Shown here in pieces: positions 37,921 through 47,327 of a DNA stretch of 64,000 bases. Position numbers and translations under genes: made by a program. The DNA lies in contig JAUHQD010000012.1 of assembly GCA_030418115.1 (NCBI GenBank), positions 62,001 through 126,000 on the forward strand. The letters run 5' to 3'. Position 1 is the stretch's first letter. Each line of letters opens with the position of its first letter. The notes beneath the pieces were generated by a model. It saw only the letters and a list, made by a program, of their open reading frames with translations. It searched no databases and was not told where the DNA came from. This DNA comes from Alteromonadaceae bacterium BrNp21-10 (lineage in GTDB: Bacteria > Pseudomonadota > Gammaproteobacteria > Enterobacterales > Alteromonadaceae).

Positions 37921-37946
37921 AGAAAAAATCGGTCATAAGACCGACT
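37921..37946 (-). terminator. Terminator-like hairpin between iscA and hscB
   Basis: On the minus strand TCGGTC-ttat-GACCGA (37929-37944 on plus) runs into TTTTTTC. Arms are six to seven bases and the loop four. It lies inside the isc operon and would attenuate hscBA-fdx. Confidence 0.7.
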
Positions 37947-37981
37947 TTTAAAATTGTGCTGTTGCGCACCGGCAACTGTTG

Positions 37982-38305
37982 CTAAACATTAAAGCTTTCA
38001 CCACAACCACATTCGCCGTTGACGTTAGGATTGTTAAACTGAAAACCTTCGTTTAAGCCTTCTTTAGCGAAGTCTAGCTCAGTTCCATCGAGGTACACTA
38101 AGCTTTTACCATCCACAATGATTTTGACACCGTGGTTTTCGAAGACCTGATCTTCGTCATTAAGATCATCAACAAACTCAAGGACATAAGCCAACCCTGA
38201 ACAACCAGTGGTTTTTACGCCTAAACGTAAGCCTAAGCCTTTGCCACGATTGACTAGAAAAGACTTGGCTCGATTTGCTGCTGCTTCGGTAACGGTAATA
38301 GCCAC
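37982..38305 (-). CDS. iscA: A-type Fe-S carrier IscA
   Basis: 107 residues. The three ligands are C35 in TTGCSG and C99, C101 in ECGCGESF. It carries iron or [4Fe-4S] clusters to apo-targets. Starts 9 bp after iscU. Confidence 0.96.
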   Translation of the reverse strand: MAITVTEAAANRAKSFLVNRGKGLGLRLGVKTTGCSGLAYVLEFVDDLNDEDQVFENHGVKIIVDGKSLVYLDGTELDFAKEGLNEGFQFNNPNVNGECGCGESFNV

Positions 38306-38314
38306 GTTAAACCC

Positions 38315-38698
38315 TTATGCCTGATGTCTGCTTTTGTAATCTTCCACTGCGGCTTTAATGGCGTCTTCGGCCAAAATAGAACAGTGAATTTTTACTGGTG
38401 GTAACGCCAACTCTTCAGCAATGTCAGTATTTTTAATAGTGACAGCTTCTTCAATGGTTTTACCTTTTACCCATTCGGTAACCAATGAGCTAGACGCAAT
38501 AGCAGAACCACAACCGTAAGTTTTGAACTTGGCATCTTCAATCACGCCATTCTTATCAATTTTAAGTTGTAATTTCATTACGTCACCACAAGCGGGTGCG
38601 CCAACCATACCGGTTGCAATACTAGGGTCGTTTTTGTCGAATCCACCAACGTTGCGTGGATTTTCGTAATGGTCAATGACCTTGTCACTGTAAGCCAT
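38315..38698 (-). CDS. iscU: Fe-S cluster scaffold IscU
   Basis: 127 residues. Conserved ligands are C37 (GAPACGD), C63 (YGCGSAIASSS) and C106 after H105; the HscA recognition motif LPPVK precedes them. Clusters are built here with sulphur from IscS. A 23-bp perfect inverted repeat lies just upstream, between iscS and iscU. Confidence 0.97.
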   Translation of the reverse strand: MAYSDKVIDHYENPRNVGGFDKNDPSIATGMVGAPACGDVMKLQLKIDKNGVIEDAKFKTYGCGSAIASSSLVTEWVKGKTIEEAVTIKNTDIAEELALPPVKIHCSILAEDAIKAAVEDYKSRHQA

Positions 38699-38725
38699 AA
38701 CATGTTACCTCTGTTGTTAGTGCCC

Positions 38726-38781
38726 TAGGAGGTGTTTATCTTTGTTCATCATTTATGTTGAACAAAGATAAACACCTCCTA
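38726..38781. repeat. 23-bp perfect inverted repeat between iscS and iscU
   Basis: Left arm 38726-38748 (TAGGAGGTGTTTATC...) and right arm 38759-38781 are exact reverse complements around a ten-base loop. As RNA this is a very stable hairpin inside the iscRSUA message. No T-run follows on the minus strand, so it does not look like a plain terminator. The arm facing iscU contains AGGAGG, but the iscU start codon is about 28 bp further on. Confidence 0.9.
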
Positions 38782-38808
38782 AGACCAAACTAATTAAAAG
38801 CGTTTAAA

Positions 38809-40023
38809 TTAGTGGTGTACCCACTCAACTTTTTCTAAATCGACGCCATCTTTATACATTTCCCATAATGGCGACATTTCACGCAATTTATCGATTGCGT
38901 TGCAAATCACTTTTACTACGTGGTCTATTTCTTCTTCCGTGGTAAAACGACCGATACTGAAACGAATCGAGCTATGGGCCAATTCGTCATTTAATCCTAA
39001 AGCACGTAATACGTAAGACGGCTCTAAACTAGCTGATGTACAAGCCGAACCTGAAGAGACCGCCATATCTTTAAGCGCCATAATCAATGATTCACCTTCC
39101 ACATAAGCAAAGCTCACATTCAGATTACTGGCAACGCGGTGTTGCATATCACCATTGATGTGCAGCTCTTCGATAGTTTTAATACCGTCCCACAAGCGGT
39201 TTCTTAGCATTAAGATACGCTCGTTTTCCGCCGCCATTTCTAGCTTGGCTAAATGGAACGCTTCACCCATACCGACAATTTGGTGAGTTGCTAAAGTACC
39301 TGAACGCATACCACGCTCATGACCGCCACCGTGCATTTGTGCTTCGAGGCGAATACGTGGTTTACGGCACACATACAATGCACCAATACCTTTAGGGCCG
39401 TAGACTTTATGGGCTGAAAACGACATCAAATCGACTTTCAAATTTTGTAAATCAATTGGTATTTTGCCAGCACTTTGCGCAGCATCCACATGGAATAACA
39501 CTTTACGATCGCGGCAAATTTCACCAATTTTTTCAATATCTTGAATCACACCGACTTCGTTATTAACGTGCATCACCGACACTAAAACGGTGTCTTCACG
39601 CATGGCAGCAACTAAGGTGTCTAAGTCCAACAAACCGTTAGTTTGTGGATCCAAATAAGTCACTTCAAAACCTTCACGCTCTAACTGACGACAGGTATCG
39701 AGTACCGCTTTATGCTCAGTTTTTAGCGTGATGATGTGCTTGCCTCTTTTGCTATAAAAATTAGCCGCGCCTTTAATAGCCAAGTTATTTGACTCAGTAG
39801 CACCTGAAGTAAACACAATCTCACGAGGATCAGCATTAATCAGTTCTGCAATCTGGCTACGCGCCAAATCAATCGCTTCTTCGGCTTGCCAGCCAAAGCG
39901 ATGTGAACGTGATGCGGCGTTGCCAAAATTGCCGTCGGTTGTCAGGCATTGCATCATTTTTTCAGCAACACGTGGATCAACGGGAGTCGTCGCCGAGTAA
40001 TCCAAATAAATGGGTAATTTCAT
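38809..40023 (-). CDS. iscS: Cysteine desulfurase IscS
   Basis: 404 residues, exactly the E. coli length. The PLP lysine is K206 in [12 protein letters not shown] and the persulfide cysteine C328 in [14 protein letters not shown]. It removes sulphur from cysteine for Fe-S clusters, tRNA thiolation and cofactors. 12 bp after iscR. Confidence 0.97.
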   Translation of the reverse strand: MKLPIYLDYSATTPVDPRVAEKMMQCLTTDGNFGNAASRSHRFGWQAEEAIDLARSQIAELINADPREIVFTSGATESNNLAIKGAANFYSKRGKHIITLKTEHKAVLDTCRQLEREGFEVTYLDPQTNGLLDLDTLVAAMREDTVLVSVMHVNNEVGVIQDIEKIGEICRDRKVLFHVDAAQSAGKIPIDLQNLKVDLMSFSAHKVYGPKGIGALYVCRKPRIRLEAQMHGGGHERGMRSGTLATHQIVGMGEAFHLAKLEMAAENERILMLRNRLWDGIKTIEELHINGDMQHRVASNLNVSFAYVEGESLIMALKDMAVSSGSACTSASLEPSYVLRALGLNDELAHSSIRFSIGRFTTEEEIDHVVKVICNAIDKLREMSPLWEMYKDGVDLEKVEWVHH

Positions 40024-40035
40024 TTCTTGCTCCGT

Positions 40036-40524
40036 TTACAACTGCAAGGTGACGGCAATATTTTCTTCCGTCGACATTCTTTGCTGCTTATTTTTGTCTT
40101 GGCGATCTGCCACTATTTGCACATCGTTCTTATCCATCAGTTCACCTAAGGTGATACCGTTGAGAAAGCTCGATATACGTGAACTCAAATCTGACCATAA
40201 ACTGTGTGTCAGGCAGCGCTCACCGCCTTGACAATCTGATAATCCGTTACAACGGGTCGCATCCACCGATTCATCAACTGCTTGAATCACTTCACCAACT
40301 GCAATCATGTTGGCGTCACGCCCGAGACGATAACCACCACCAGGCCCTCTTACGCTATCAACCAAATTGTGTCGGCGTAAACGGGAAAATAACTGTTCTA
40401 GATAGGACAGCGATATACTCTGACGTTCAGAAATATCAGCTAGCGATACAGGACTACGTTTAGAATGCATTGCTACATCCAACATTGCAGTTACCGCATA
40501 ACGACCTTTAGAAGTTAATTTCAT
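40036..40524 (-). CDS. iscR: Fe-S cluster regulator IscR
   Basis: 162 residues, Rrf2 family. A winged helix N-terminus ([15 protein letters not shown]) and cluster ligands C92, C98, C104 with H107 are at the same positions as in E. coli IscR. Holo-IscR represses the isc promoter at type 1 sites; two such sites lie at 40563-40612, just before the gene. ATG 40524 is preferred to TTG 40530. Confidence 0.97.
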   Translation of the reverse strand: MKLTSKGRYAVTAMLDVAMHSKRSPVSLADISERQSISLSYLEQLFSRLRRHNLVDSVRGPGGGYRLGRDANMIAVGEVIQAVDESVDATRCNGLSDCQGGERCLTHSLWSDLSSRISSFLNGITLGELMDKNDVQIVADRQDKNKQQRMSTEENIAVTLQL

Positions 40525-40562
40525 GAACAAGTACCGTGGTTAAAGATGGCACTAATTTTTTC

Positions 40563-40587
40563 ATACCCGACTAAATTAGTCAAGTAT
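40563..40587. promoter_or_regulatory. IscR type 1 site A
   Basis: A GACTAAATTAGTC core flanked by ATACCC and AAGTAT fits every position of the type 1 consensus (ATASYYGACTRWWWYAGTC plus RRSTAT). It lies 39 bp upstream of the iscR ATG. Confidence 0.85.
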
Positions 40588-40612
40588 TAGTCCGAGTGTT
40601 TTAGTCAAGTAT
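40588..40612. promoter_or_regulatory. IscR type 1 site B
   Basis: Directly abuts site A and has the same right half (TTTAGTCAAGTAT); the left half is weaker (TAGTCCGAGT instead of ATASYYGACT). Two sites in tandem are also found at the E. coli iscR promoter. Confidence 0.7.
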
Positions 40613-40629
40613 TAGGTGTCGCGATCTCC

Positions 40630-41439
40630 CTAAATTCCTGGATCAAACTCTTCTTTTTGTTTTTTACGCAGTGCAGAGGCAGCACTTTCGGCTTCAGCAA
40701 ATTCTTTTAATTCCAAATTCGGCAGCGATTTTGAGCACACATCACCGCCCAAACTATTAACCGCTTTGCAAATTTCTTCCATTTTGGTGTCCATCAAATG
40801 CACATGGTCAAGCATAGTGCCAATGGCATTAGCCACGGGATCAGGATTGTCTGGTGATACCGCATAGGCATCAAAGCCGTATTTACGGGCAATCCTGTCG
40901 CGCTCAGTTTGGCCTTCAGGGGCTTTTTGCATACTGACTATACGACCGGGAATACCGATAACCGTTGCACCATTGGGCACATCTTTAACGACAACAGAGT
41001 TGGAGCCGACTTTAGCGCCATTACCAATATTGATAGGCCCTAACACTTTAGCACCTGCACCGACAACGACATTGTCTTCGAGTGTTGGGTGACGTTTACC
41101 ACCATTAAGACTAGTGCCGCCTAGCGTTACACCATGATACAAAGTGACATCATCACCAATTTCTGCGGTTTCACCGATCACCACCCCCATGCCATGGTCA
41201 ATAAAAAAGCGGCGGCCGATAGTGGCTCCTGGATGAATTTCGATACCGGTGATCCAGCGGTTGAAGGTGGATAAACTACGCGCTAGCCAAAACCACTCAT
41301 TTTTCCAGAGTTTGAAAGCTAAGCGGTGCATCCAAATAGCATGTAAACCGGGGTAATTAGTCAATACTTCAAAGGTATTGCGCGCCGCAGGGTCACGACG
41401 GAATACGCTGTTAATGTCTTCTTTCATTCTTGCAAACAT
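40630..41439 (-). CDS. cysE: Serine O-acetyltransferase
   Basis: 269 residues. An N-terminal helical domain is followed by the left-handed beta-helix: [44 protein letters not shown] and [11 protein letters not shown]. It makes O-acetylserine from serine and acetyl-CoA, the first step of cysteine synthesis. The placement between trmJ and iscR links cysteine supply with IscS. It is followed by the isc promoter region. Confidence 0.95.
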   Translation of the reverse strand: MFARMKEDINSVFRRDPAARNTFEVLTNYPGLHAIWMHRLAFKLWKNEWFWLARSLSTFNRWITGIEIHPGATIGRRFFIDHGMGVVIGETAEIGDDVTLYHGVTLGGTSLNGGKRHPTLEDNVVVGAGAKVLGPINIGNGAKVGSNSVVVKDVPNGATVIGIPGRIVSMQKAPEGQTERDRIARKYGFDAYAVSPDNPDPVANAIGTMLDHVHLMDTKMEEICKAVNSLGGDVCSKSLPNLELKEFAEAESAASALRKKQKEEFDPGI

Positions 41440-41450
41440 AGGTCGCCGGT

Positions 41451-42173
41451 TTAGTCTTTAGTCTTAATGCTTTTATCGATAGAAGTTAAAATGCCACGTA
41501 GGATATTCAACTCTTGTGATTCAGGTCGAGCGCGATTAAACAATCGCCTTAATTTAGTCATCACCATACCCGGATGTTGTTTAACAATAAAAGTCGTTTT
41601 AGTTAGTGTTTGTTCCAGATGGGTATAAAAGCGCTCTAATTCTTCGGACAATGGATATTCATTTTCTTCCGTTGGCCGCTTTTGCTCTTGCAAATGGGCC
41701 ATGCGCACTTCGTAACATAAGGTTTGTACCGCGGCTGCTAGGTTTAAGGAGCTGTACTCTGGATTAGCGGGAATGCAAACATGAAAATGGCATAACTGTA
41801 ATTCTTCATTGGTCAGCCCACTGTTCTCGGTACCAAAAACCAGTGCCACTGGATATTTTTCTGATTCCGTCATTAGCTTCTCGCCGCATTCACGGGGCTC
41901 TAACATCGGCCAAGGTAAGGTTCTGGAACGGGCACTAGTACCGACCACTAAACCACAATCGGCGACGGCTTCGGCTAATGTCGATACAATTTTCGCTTGG
42001 GCAAGCACATCGGTAGCGCCAGCGGCTAATGCGCTCGCTTGGCCATCGGGCTCTTTTAGCGGGGCAACTAAAACTAGTTGACTTAAACCCATGGTTTTCA
42101 TCGCTCGCGCCGTGGAGCCGATGTTACCGGTATGGGTGGTATTGACCAAAATGACTTTAATTTTATCTAGCAT
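41451..42173 (-). CDS. trmJ: tRNA (cytidine/uridine-32-2'-O)-methyltransferase TrmJ
   Basis: 240 residues, SPOUT superfamily. Motifs are [36 protein letters not shown] and [17 protein letters not shown], the trefoil-knot AdoMet site. It methylates the 2'-OH of position 32 in tRNA. 11 bp before cysE, so probably co-transcribed; divergent from suhB. Confidence 0.95.
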   Translation of the reverse strand: MLDKIKVILVNTTHTGNIGSTARAMKTMGLSQLVLVAPLKEPDGQASALAAGATDVLAQAKIVSTLAEAVADCGLVVGTSARSRTLPWPMLEPRECGEKLMTESEKYPVALVFGTENSGLTNEELQLCHFHVCIPANPEYSSLNLAAAVQTLCYEVRMAHLQEQKRPTEENEYPLSEELERFYTHLEQTLTKTTFIVKQHPGMVMTKLRRLFNRARPESQELNILRGILTSIDKSIKTKD

Positions 42174-42513
42174 GCATAGAGCCTTGTTCGAGTTAGGCGA
42201 ATTCGTTACTCAAATTTGGGCGCGGATTGTAGCATAAGTTTTAGGCGCGGATCTTCATCTTATATAAGGGCGGCCTAACTTTGCACGGCTCATTCGGGCT
42301 AACAATATAAACATCTGAATTATTTATATATTGTGAATACAAACCATATTTATTCCCCCAAACTAGGGTTATACCTTGCGTTTTCAGCCTGCTTTGGTAA
42401 ACTACGCGGCGATTTTTTGACCACATCAAGCGAGAGCAACTGGCTCCGTGTGTTGATCGATACGCTGTCTACCGACAGCAATCACGTTCTTTTAAAATGG
42501 GTGGATAAACTAT
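42174..42513. other. Divergent intergenic region trmJ / suhB
   Basis: 340 bp. TACAAT on the minus strand at 42226-42231 could be a trmJ -10 element, but no matching -35 was found. SuhB usually has a long leader, and the right half may serve so. Small frames here have no family features. Confidence 0.4.
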
Positions 42514-43290
42514 ATGCATGCAATGCTGAATATTGCGGTGCGCGCTGCGCGCACAGCTGGAAACGTAATTCTTCGTGGCTTCGAAGGCCGCGACGATTTA
42601 GTCAAAGAGTCAAAGTCAGAAAATGATTTTGTGACCCGTATTGATAGAGAAGCAGAGCAAGCTATTATCAGTAAAATTCAACAGTCTTATCCAACTCATA
42701 GCTTTTTAGGCGAAGAAGGCGGCGACATTGACGGCGATAAAGACTTTCAATGGATCATCGACCCCCTAGATGGCACCACTAATTTCATCAAAGGTATTCC
42801 ACATTTTTCTGTTTCGATTGCATTGCTGTATCAAGGCCGTCTTGATCAAGCTGTGGTATTTGATCCTATTCGTGGTGAGTTATTTACTGCCAGCCGTGGT
42901 GCCGGTGCACAATTAAACGGTTACCGTATCCGTTGTTCTAAAGCCCGTGATTTAAAGAATACCGTATTGGCAACGGCCTTTCCTTTTAAAGACAAAGAAC
43001 AAACCGATGAATGTTTAACCCATTTCCGTAATATTTACGCCGAATGTGGTGATGTGCGTCGTTGTGGTTCAGCCGCTTTAGATATGGCTTATGTCGCTGC
43101 TGGTCGTTTTGATGGTTACTGGGAAAAAGGCATTAATGCTTGGGATATTGCCGCTGGCGAATTGTTAGTACGTGAATCTGGCGGTTTGGTTACCGACTAC
43201 AACGGTGGCAACAACCCCATGAAAACTCGTAGCGTGGTGTGCGGGAACCCTAAAGTAGTACAAAATATCGTAAAACAAATTAAACGTTAA
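42514..43290 (+). CDS. suhB: Inositol monophosphatase family / Nus factor SuhB
   Basis: 258 residues beginning MHAMLNIAVRAARTAGN, nearly as in E. coli SuhB. Metal-site motifs are GEEGG near residue 68, DPLDGTTNF near 85 and WDIAAGELL near 211. Besides phosphatase activity, SuhB assists rRNA transcription antitermination. Followed by a strong terminator. Divergent from trmJ as in related genomes. Confidence 0.95.
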   Translation: MHAMLNIAVRAARTAGNVILRGFEGRDDLVKESKSENDFVTRIDREAEQAIISKIQQSYPTHSFLGEEGGDIDGDKDFQWIIDPLDGTTNFIKGIPHFSVSIALLYQGRLDQAVVFDPIRGELFTASRGAGAQLNGYRIRCSKARDLKNTVLATAFPFKDKEQTDECLTHFRNIYAECGDVRRCGSAALDMAYVAAGRFDGYWEKGINAWDIAAGELLVRESGGLVTDYNGGNNPMKTRSVVCGNPKVVQNIVKQIKR

Positions 43291-43340
43291 ACATAAATTG
43301 ATGACTTGCTGATAGTCTCACCCATCAGCAGCAACCTACA

Positions 43341-43374
43341 AGGGCTACTTCATTCAGTAGCCCTTTTTTATTTT
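43341..43374 (+). terminator. Terminator of suhB
   Basis: Nine-base perfect arms AGGGCTACT / AGTAGCCCT with a six-base loop, followed by TTTTTATTTT. Confidence 0.9.
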
Positions 43375-43485
43375 CATGACTCACATTTAAACTAACCTGA
43401 ACTTGTATATTTAAAAAAGTATTCTTCTTTGGGCACGAAAAATTATGAAATAGCTACAGGGATGATCAACACAAAATAATAGCCT

Positions 43486-45009
43486 TTATGCAAATTCCAA
43501 TTCCAGCCCCTGCAACACGTCACGCTCCCGTTGTAAATCGGCGCTAACCAAAGGAACTTGTTGCAACCATTGATCGGCAAATACCAAGCTCAGGCCACAT
43601 TGGTGGGCAACAATATCTATCGACGGTAAAAAATCCCCTTGGCGTTTAATATTCAGCAACACACTCAGACGCAATAAAATAATCAATTTGTGCACCTGTT
43701 CACTGCTAAATAATTCAAATTCAGGTATATCGGCAATGCGAATTTTTTTACGCTGATAACGCACTAATGTGGATAACAGGATCTGTTGTTCCTGATTAAA
43801 ACCGGGTAAATCAACGTTGGCCAGAATATAGGCTGAGTGGCGTTGTACTCCACTGGAGTTAATTTGTATGCCTACCTCATGCAATAACGCAGCCCAACCT
43901 AACAGGGCTTTACTTTCCTGGGAATCCAACTGCCACTCTGGCGCGCAAACGTCGTAGAATTGCATAGCGGTGGCGAGGACTCGCTTGGCTTGCTCCACAT
44001 CGACATCATAACGAGTAGCTAAGCTCTCGGCGGTGCGCTGTCGTATATCGCGATCACTCAGGCGATTTTCCATTTCGTAAATTACGCCCTCGCGCAATGC
44101 ACTCGACGAATACTGCATCTGCTCGATACCTAAGCTGCGAAAAGCAGCGGTAAGTATGGCCAACCCCGCAGGGAATACACTGCGACGATCTTCCGAAATA
44201 CCAGCAAAATCTAACTGATCAATATGCTTGGCCTTACAGGTGAGTGCGATAATTTGTTGTAAATCCGCTACATCAATAGTGGTTTTATTGTCATTGCCAC
44301 TGAGGTGTTTGGCCACTTCCAAAATACAACGGATAGTACCCGAGGTACCAATACAATATTGCCAACCAAGTCGACGATATTTGGCATCAATTAATTCTAA
44401 ACGCTGCTGTGCGAGGGTTACGGCGTTGTCGAAATTGGTTTGAGTGATATTACCATCGGTAAAAAACTGCGAACTAAAACTCACGCAGCCCATGGTTAGG
44501 CTCCGCAGTAATTTAGGGACAAAGCCTTCACCGATAATAAATTCCGTCGAGCCGCCGCCAATATCTACTACCAATCGTTGACCTTGATCTTGATTGGTAT
44601 GGGCGACGCCGGAGTAAATTAAACGAGCCTCTTCCATACCGGAAATAATTTCGATGGGGTAAGGTAATATTTTGCGTGCGGCTTTAATAAACACTCGCGC
44701 ATTTTTAGCTTTACGTAAAGTGTAAGTCGCCACAATTCGTACATTGTGAGGCTCTAAACCTTGTAGGCTAACGGCCATCACTTCGAGTATTGCTAAACCA
44801 CGCTGCATTGCATCATCGCGCAATACGTTACGATTATCGAGACCTTCAGCAAGGCGCACTTTTTCTTTAATGCGGTGCAAGATCTGCACAGAGTCGGCGA
44901 CAATGCGTGCCACCACTAAATGAAAACTGTTTGATCCTAAATCCAATGCTGCGACAAGAATAGCTTCGCGACTTTCTACTTCGGTAAATGCGGCCTCTAG
45001 ATGCGGCAT
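43486..45009 (-). CDS. ppx: Exopolyphosphatase
   Basis: 507 residues. The ASKHA-fold N-terminus has ALDLGSNSFHLVVARI and VDIGGGSTEFI; the C-terminal HD-like domain begins near residue 310 (LATRYDVDVEQAKRV...LLHEVGIQI). It releases phosphate from polyphosphate ends; GppA-type pppGpp hydrolysis cannot be excluded. 86 bp after ppk1, so probably one Pho-controlled unit. Confidence 0.93.
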   Translation of the reverse strand: MPHLEAAFTEVESREAILVAALDLGSNSFHLVVARIVADSVQILHRIKEKVRLAEGLDNRNVLRDDAMQRGLAILEVMAVSLQGLEPHNVRIVATYTLRKAKNARVFIKAARKILPYPIEIISGMEEARLIYSGVAHTNQDQGQRLVVDIGGGSTEFIIGEGFVPKLLRSLTMGCVSFSSQFFTDGNITQTNFDNAVTLAQQRLELIDAKYRRLGWQYCIGTSGTIRCILEVAKHLSGNDNKTTIDVADLQQIIALTCKAKHIDQLDFAGISEDRRSVFPAGLAILTAAFRSLGIEQMQYSSSALREGVIYEMENRLSDRDIRQRTAESLATRYDVDVEQAKRVLATAMQFYDVCAPEWQLDSQESKALLGWAALLHEVGIQINSSGVQRHSAYILANVDLPGFNQEQQILLSTLVRYQRKKIRIADIPEFELFSSEQVHKLIILLRLSVLLNIKRQGDFLPSIDIVAHQCGLSLVFADQWLQQVPLVSADLQRERDVLQGLELEFA

Positions 45010-45095
45010 AGTAAACCCTGTTGATCTTGCATATGTACCTCTGCTGGAATCCCATGGCCGATGCTAAAAACAGCATAGTTAAACGACCAACAGCC

Positions 45096-47168
45096 CTATT
45101 CCTTTTCTATGGATTTTAAATAATTAAAAATCTCGACTTGCGAACGAATGTGTTTACGATTGCCGCGTTTAACGTACTTATTCAACTGGTCTTTATCAAT
45201 CACGCGCGCTTTAAGCGTATCACTGAATTGAATTTCCATGGTATGTAAAATTCGCGCTTTAAGTGTTTCATCATAAATTGGGCATGCCACTTCCACGCGG
45301 TCATCCATATTGCGCGTCATCCAATCTGCTGAGCCGATAAACACTTCACTATTACCCCCATTTTCAAACACCATCACCCGTGGATGTTCTAAAAAGCGGT
45401 CAACAATGCTGATAATACTGATATTCTCACTTAGGCCTTTAATACCAGGGCGCAATGTACACATACCTCTTACAATAGCGCGAATTCTCACCCCAGCCTG
45501 ACTGGCCTGATAGAGCGCATCCACCAAATTGAAATCCACCAGATTATTCAGCTTCAAGGTGATTTGAGCCTTTTTACCGTCTTTAGCAAATTGGGTTTCA
45601 CGGCGAATAAGCCGTTGAATTTTACGCCGACTATCGATGGGCGAAACATGTAAATGTTCAAACTTATGGCGCTTATAAGGGGCTTGAATCAAATCGAATA
45701 CATTTACCGCTTCTTGGGCTAATTCCTGATTGCGGGTAAATAGGCTGAAATCGGTGTAGATTTTGGCGGTTTTTTCGTTGAAGTTACCGGTACCAAAATG
45801 CGCATAGTTAATCATTTCGCCTTTTTCTTCGCGAGTTATCACGCATAATTTACAATGTACCTTTAACGATGGCGTGCCTAATACCACTCGAATACCGGCG
45901 TCTTTCATAACCTTCGACCATTCGATATTATTCTGCTCATCAAAACGCGCGCGCAATTCCACCAATACCGTGACCAGCTTGCCATTATCCACCGCATCTA
46001 TCAGTGAATTAATGATCCGCGAATTTTTTGCTACCCGATAAATATTGATACGAATGTGTTTCACATTAGGGTCAAAAGCCGCTTGACGTAAAAATTCGGT
46101 AAAGTGTAAATAGCGATGATAGGGGTAATACAACAAAATATCTTTTTGGCTGATGGCATCAAAGGTGGTATCAAACTCAGAAAAGTCTTTAGTCGTGATC
46201 GCGGGTAATGATATGTTTTCTAGGTAATCACGACCGACATTAGGAAACGCAATAAAGTCTTTAAAATTACGATAAGCACCGCTGCCAAATATGCCGTCGT
46301 AATTGGTAATATTCAGCCTTTTTTTCAAGTATATGAGCATGTCTTCCGGCATGGCGTTGTCGTAATTCACGCGCACCGGCTCGGCACTAAGACGCTGTTT
46401 CATGCTGTCGGACATTTTCTCAATCAAGCTTTCATCAATATCATCATTGATGGAATATTCTGAATCCCGCGTCATTTTGAATGAATAAGCGCTGAGCTTA
46501 TCAAACTCTACAAAACCTTTAAAAATAGGTTCAAGACACAATTTTATAATGTCATCGAGGAGAATAATGTGTTTTTTCTTACGGCTTTTTTGCGGCGGTA
46601 TTACCACAAAGCGTGACATTTGTGGTGTCGGTACTTCAATCGTGGCGTAGCGGGTTTGCTTATCGGCGTGTTCAATGGCCACAAACAAATAGGTGCCCGT
46701 TCCGTTTAGGCGTTTAACCAGATCCACTTTACCATGCATCAATATCGGTGCAATGTGGCGTAACACTTTGTTTTTAAAGAAATCGGTTACCCAATTTATT
46801 TGATAATCGTTAAGCTCGTTATGGTTAACGATCCAAATATTGTAACGTCGCAGGCTACTAATCATCACTTGATACAAACTATCAAATTCAGCAGTGAGTT
46901 CGGCCACCTTCTTTTGAATATCACTCATAATTTGAGTCATATTCTGCACGCCAGCCTCATTATTTTCATTACGTAAAATCAACAATTTACGTTTAACATC
47001 CGCCACACGAACCCGATAAAATTCATCCATATTACTGGAGTAAATTCCTAAAAATCGAATACGCTCAATGATCGGGTTATTTTTATCTGCCGCTTCTTGC
47101 AGCACGCGCTGATTGAAGGACAACCAACTTAACTCGCGAGGGAAATATCTATCTTCAACACTATTCAT
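45096..47168 (-). CDS. ppk1: Polyphosphate kinase 1
   Basis: 690 residues. The N-domain starts YFPRELSWLSFNQRVLQEA. The catalytic phospholipase-D-like domains include LKVHCKLCVI with the phospho-His region and NYAHFGTGNFNEKTAKIYTD, and a later GSADWMTRNMDDRVE block. It makes polyphosphate from ATP. A near-perfect Pho box lies 59 bp before the start, which suggests induction by phosphate limitation. Confidence 0.96.
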   Translation of the reverse strand: MNSVEDRYFPRELSWLSFNQRVLQEAADKNNPIIERIRFLGIYSSNMDEFYRVRVADVKRKLLILRNENNEAGVQNMTQIMSDIQKKVAELTAEFDSLYQVMISSLRRYNIWIVNHNELNDYQINWVTDFFKNKVLRHIAPILMHGKVDLVKRLNGTGTYLFVAIEHADKQTRYATIEVPTPQMSRFVVIPPQKSRKKKHIILLDDIIKLCLEPIFKGFVEFDKLSAYSFKMTRDSEYSINDDIDESLIEKMSDSMKQRLSAEPVRVNYDNAMPEDMLIYLKKRLNITNYDGIFGSGAYRNFKDFIAFPNVGRDYLENISLPAITTKDFSEFDTTFDAISQKDILLYYPYHRYLHFTEFLRQAAFDPNVKHIRINIYRVAKNSRIINSLIDAVDNGKLVTVLVELRARFDEQNNIEWSKVMKDAGIRVVLGTPSLKVHCKLCVITREEKGEMINYAHFGTGNFNEKTAKIYTDFSLFTRNQELAQEAVNVFDLIQAPYKRHKFEHLHVSPIDSRRKIQRLIRRETQFAKDGKKAQITLKLNNLVDFNLVDALYQASQAGVRIRAIVRGMCTLRPGIKGLSENISIISIVDRFLEHPRVMVFENGGNSEVFIGSADWMTRNMDDRVEVACPIYDETLKARILHTMEIQFSDTLKARVIDKDQLNKYVKRGNRKHIRSQVEIFNYLKSIEKE

Positions 47169-47226
47169 TCAACATCTAAACCATTAGTAGAGCTAAAACA
47201 AAGTGAAACGATCCTTACAGGTAAGT

Positions 47227-47244
47227 ATGACAGATTTATTACAG
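47227..47244 (-). promoter_or_regulatory. Pho box upstream of ppk1
   Basis: On the minus strand CTGTAATAAATCTGTCAT: two direct CTGTCAT-type heptamers separated by four A/T bases, with one mismatch to the E. coli consensus (first heptamer CTGTAAT). It lies 59 bp before the ppk1 ATG. Confidence 0.75.
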
Positions 47245-47327
47245 CAGCAACTTAAACCTCGCAGATACAAATGATTATACCAATACCTTGGCGACGGCGA
47301 GAACAAAGCTCAACAAACGGTGTTGGG

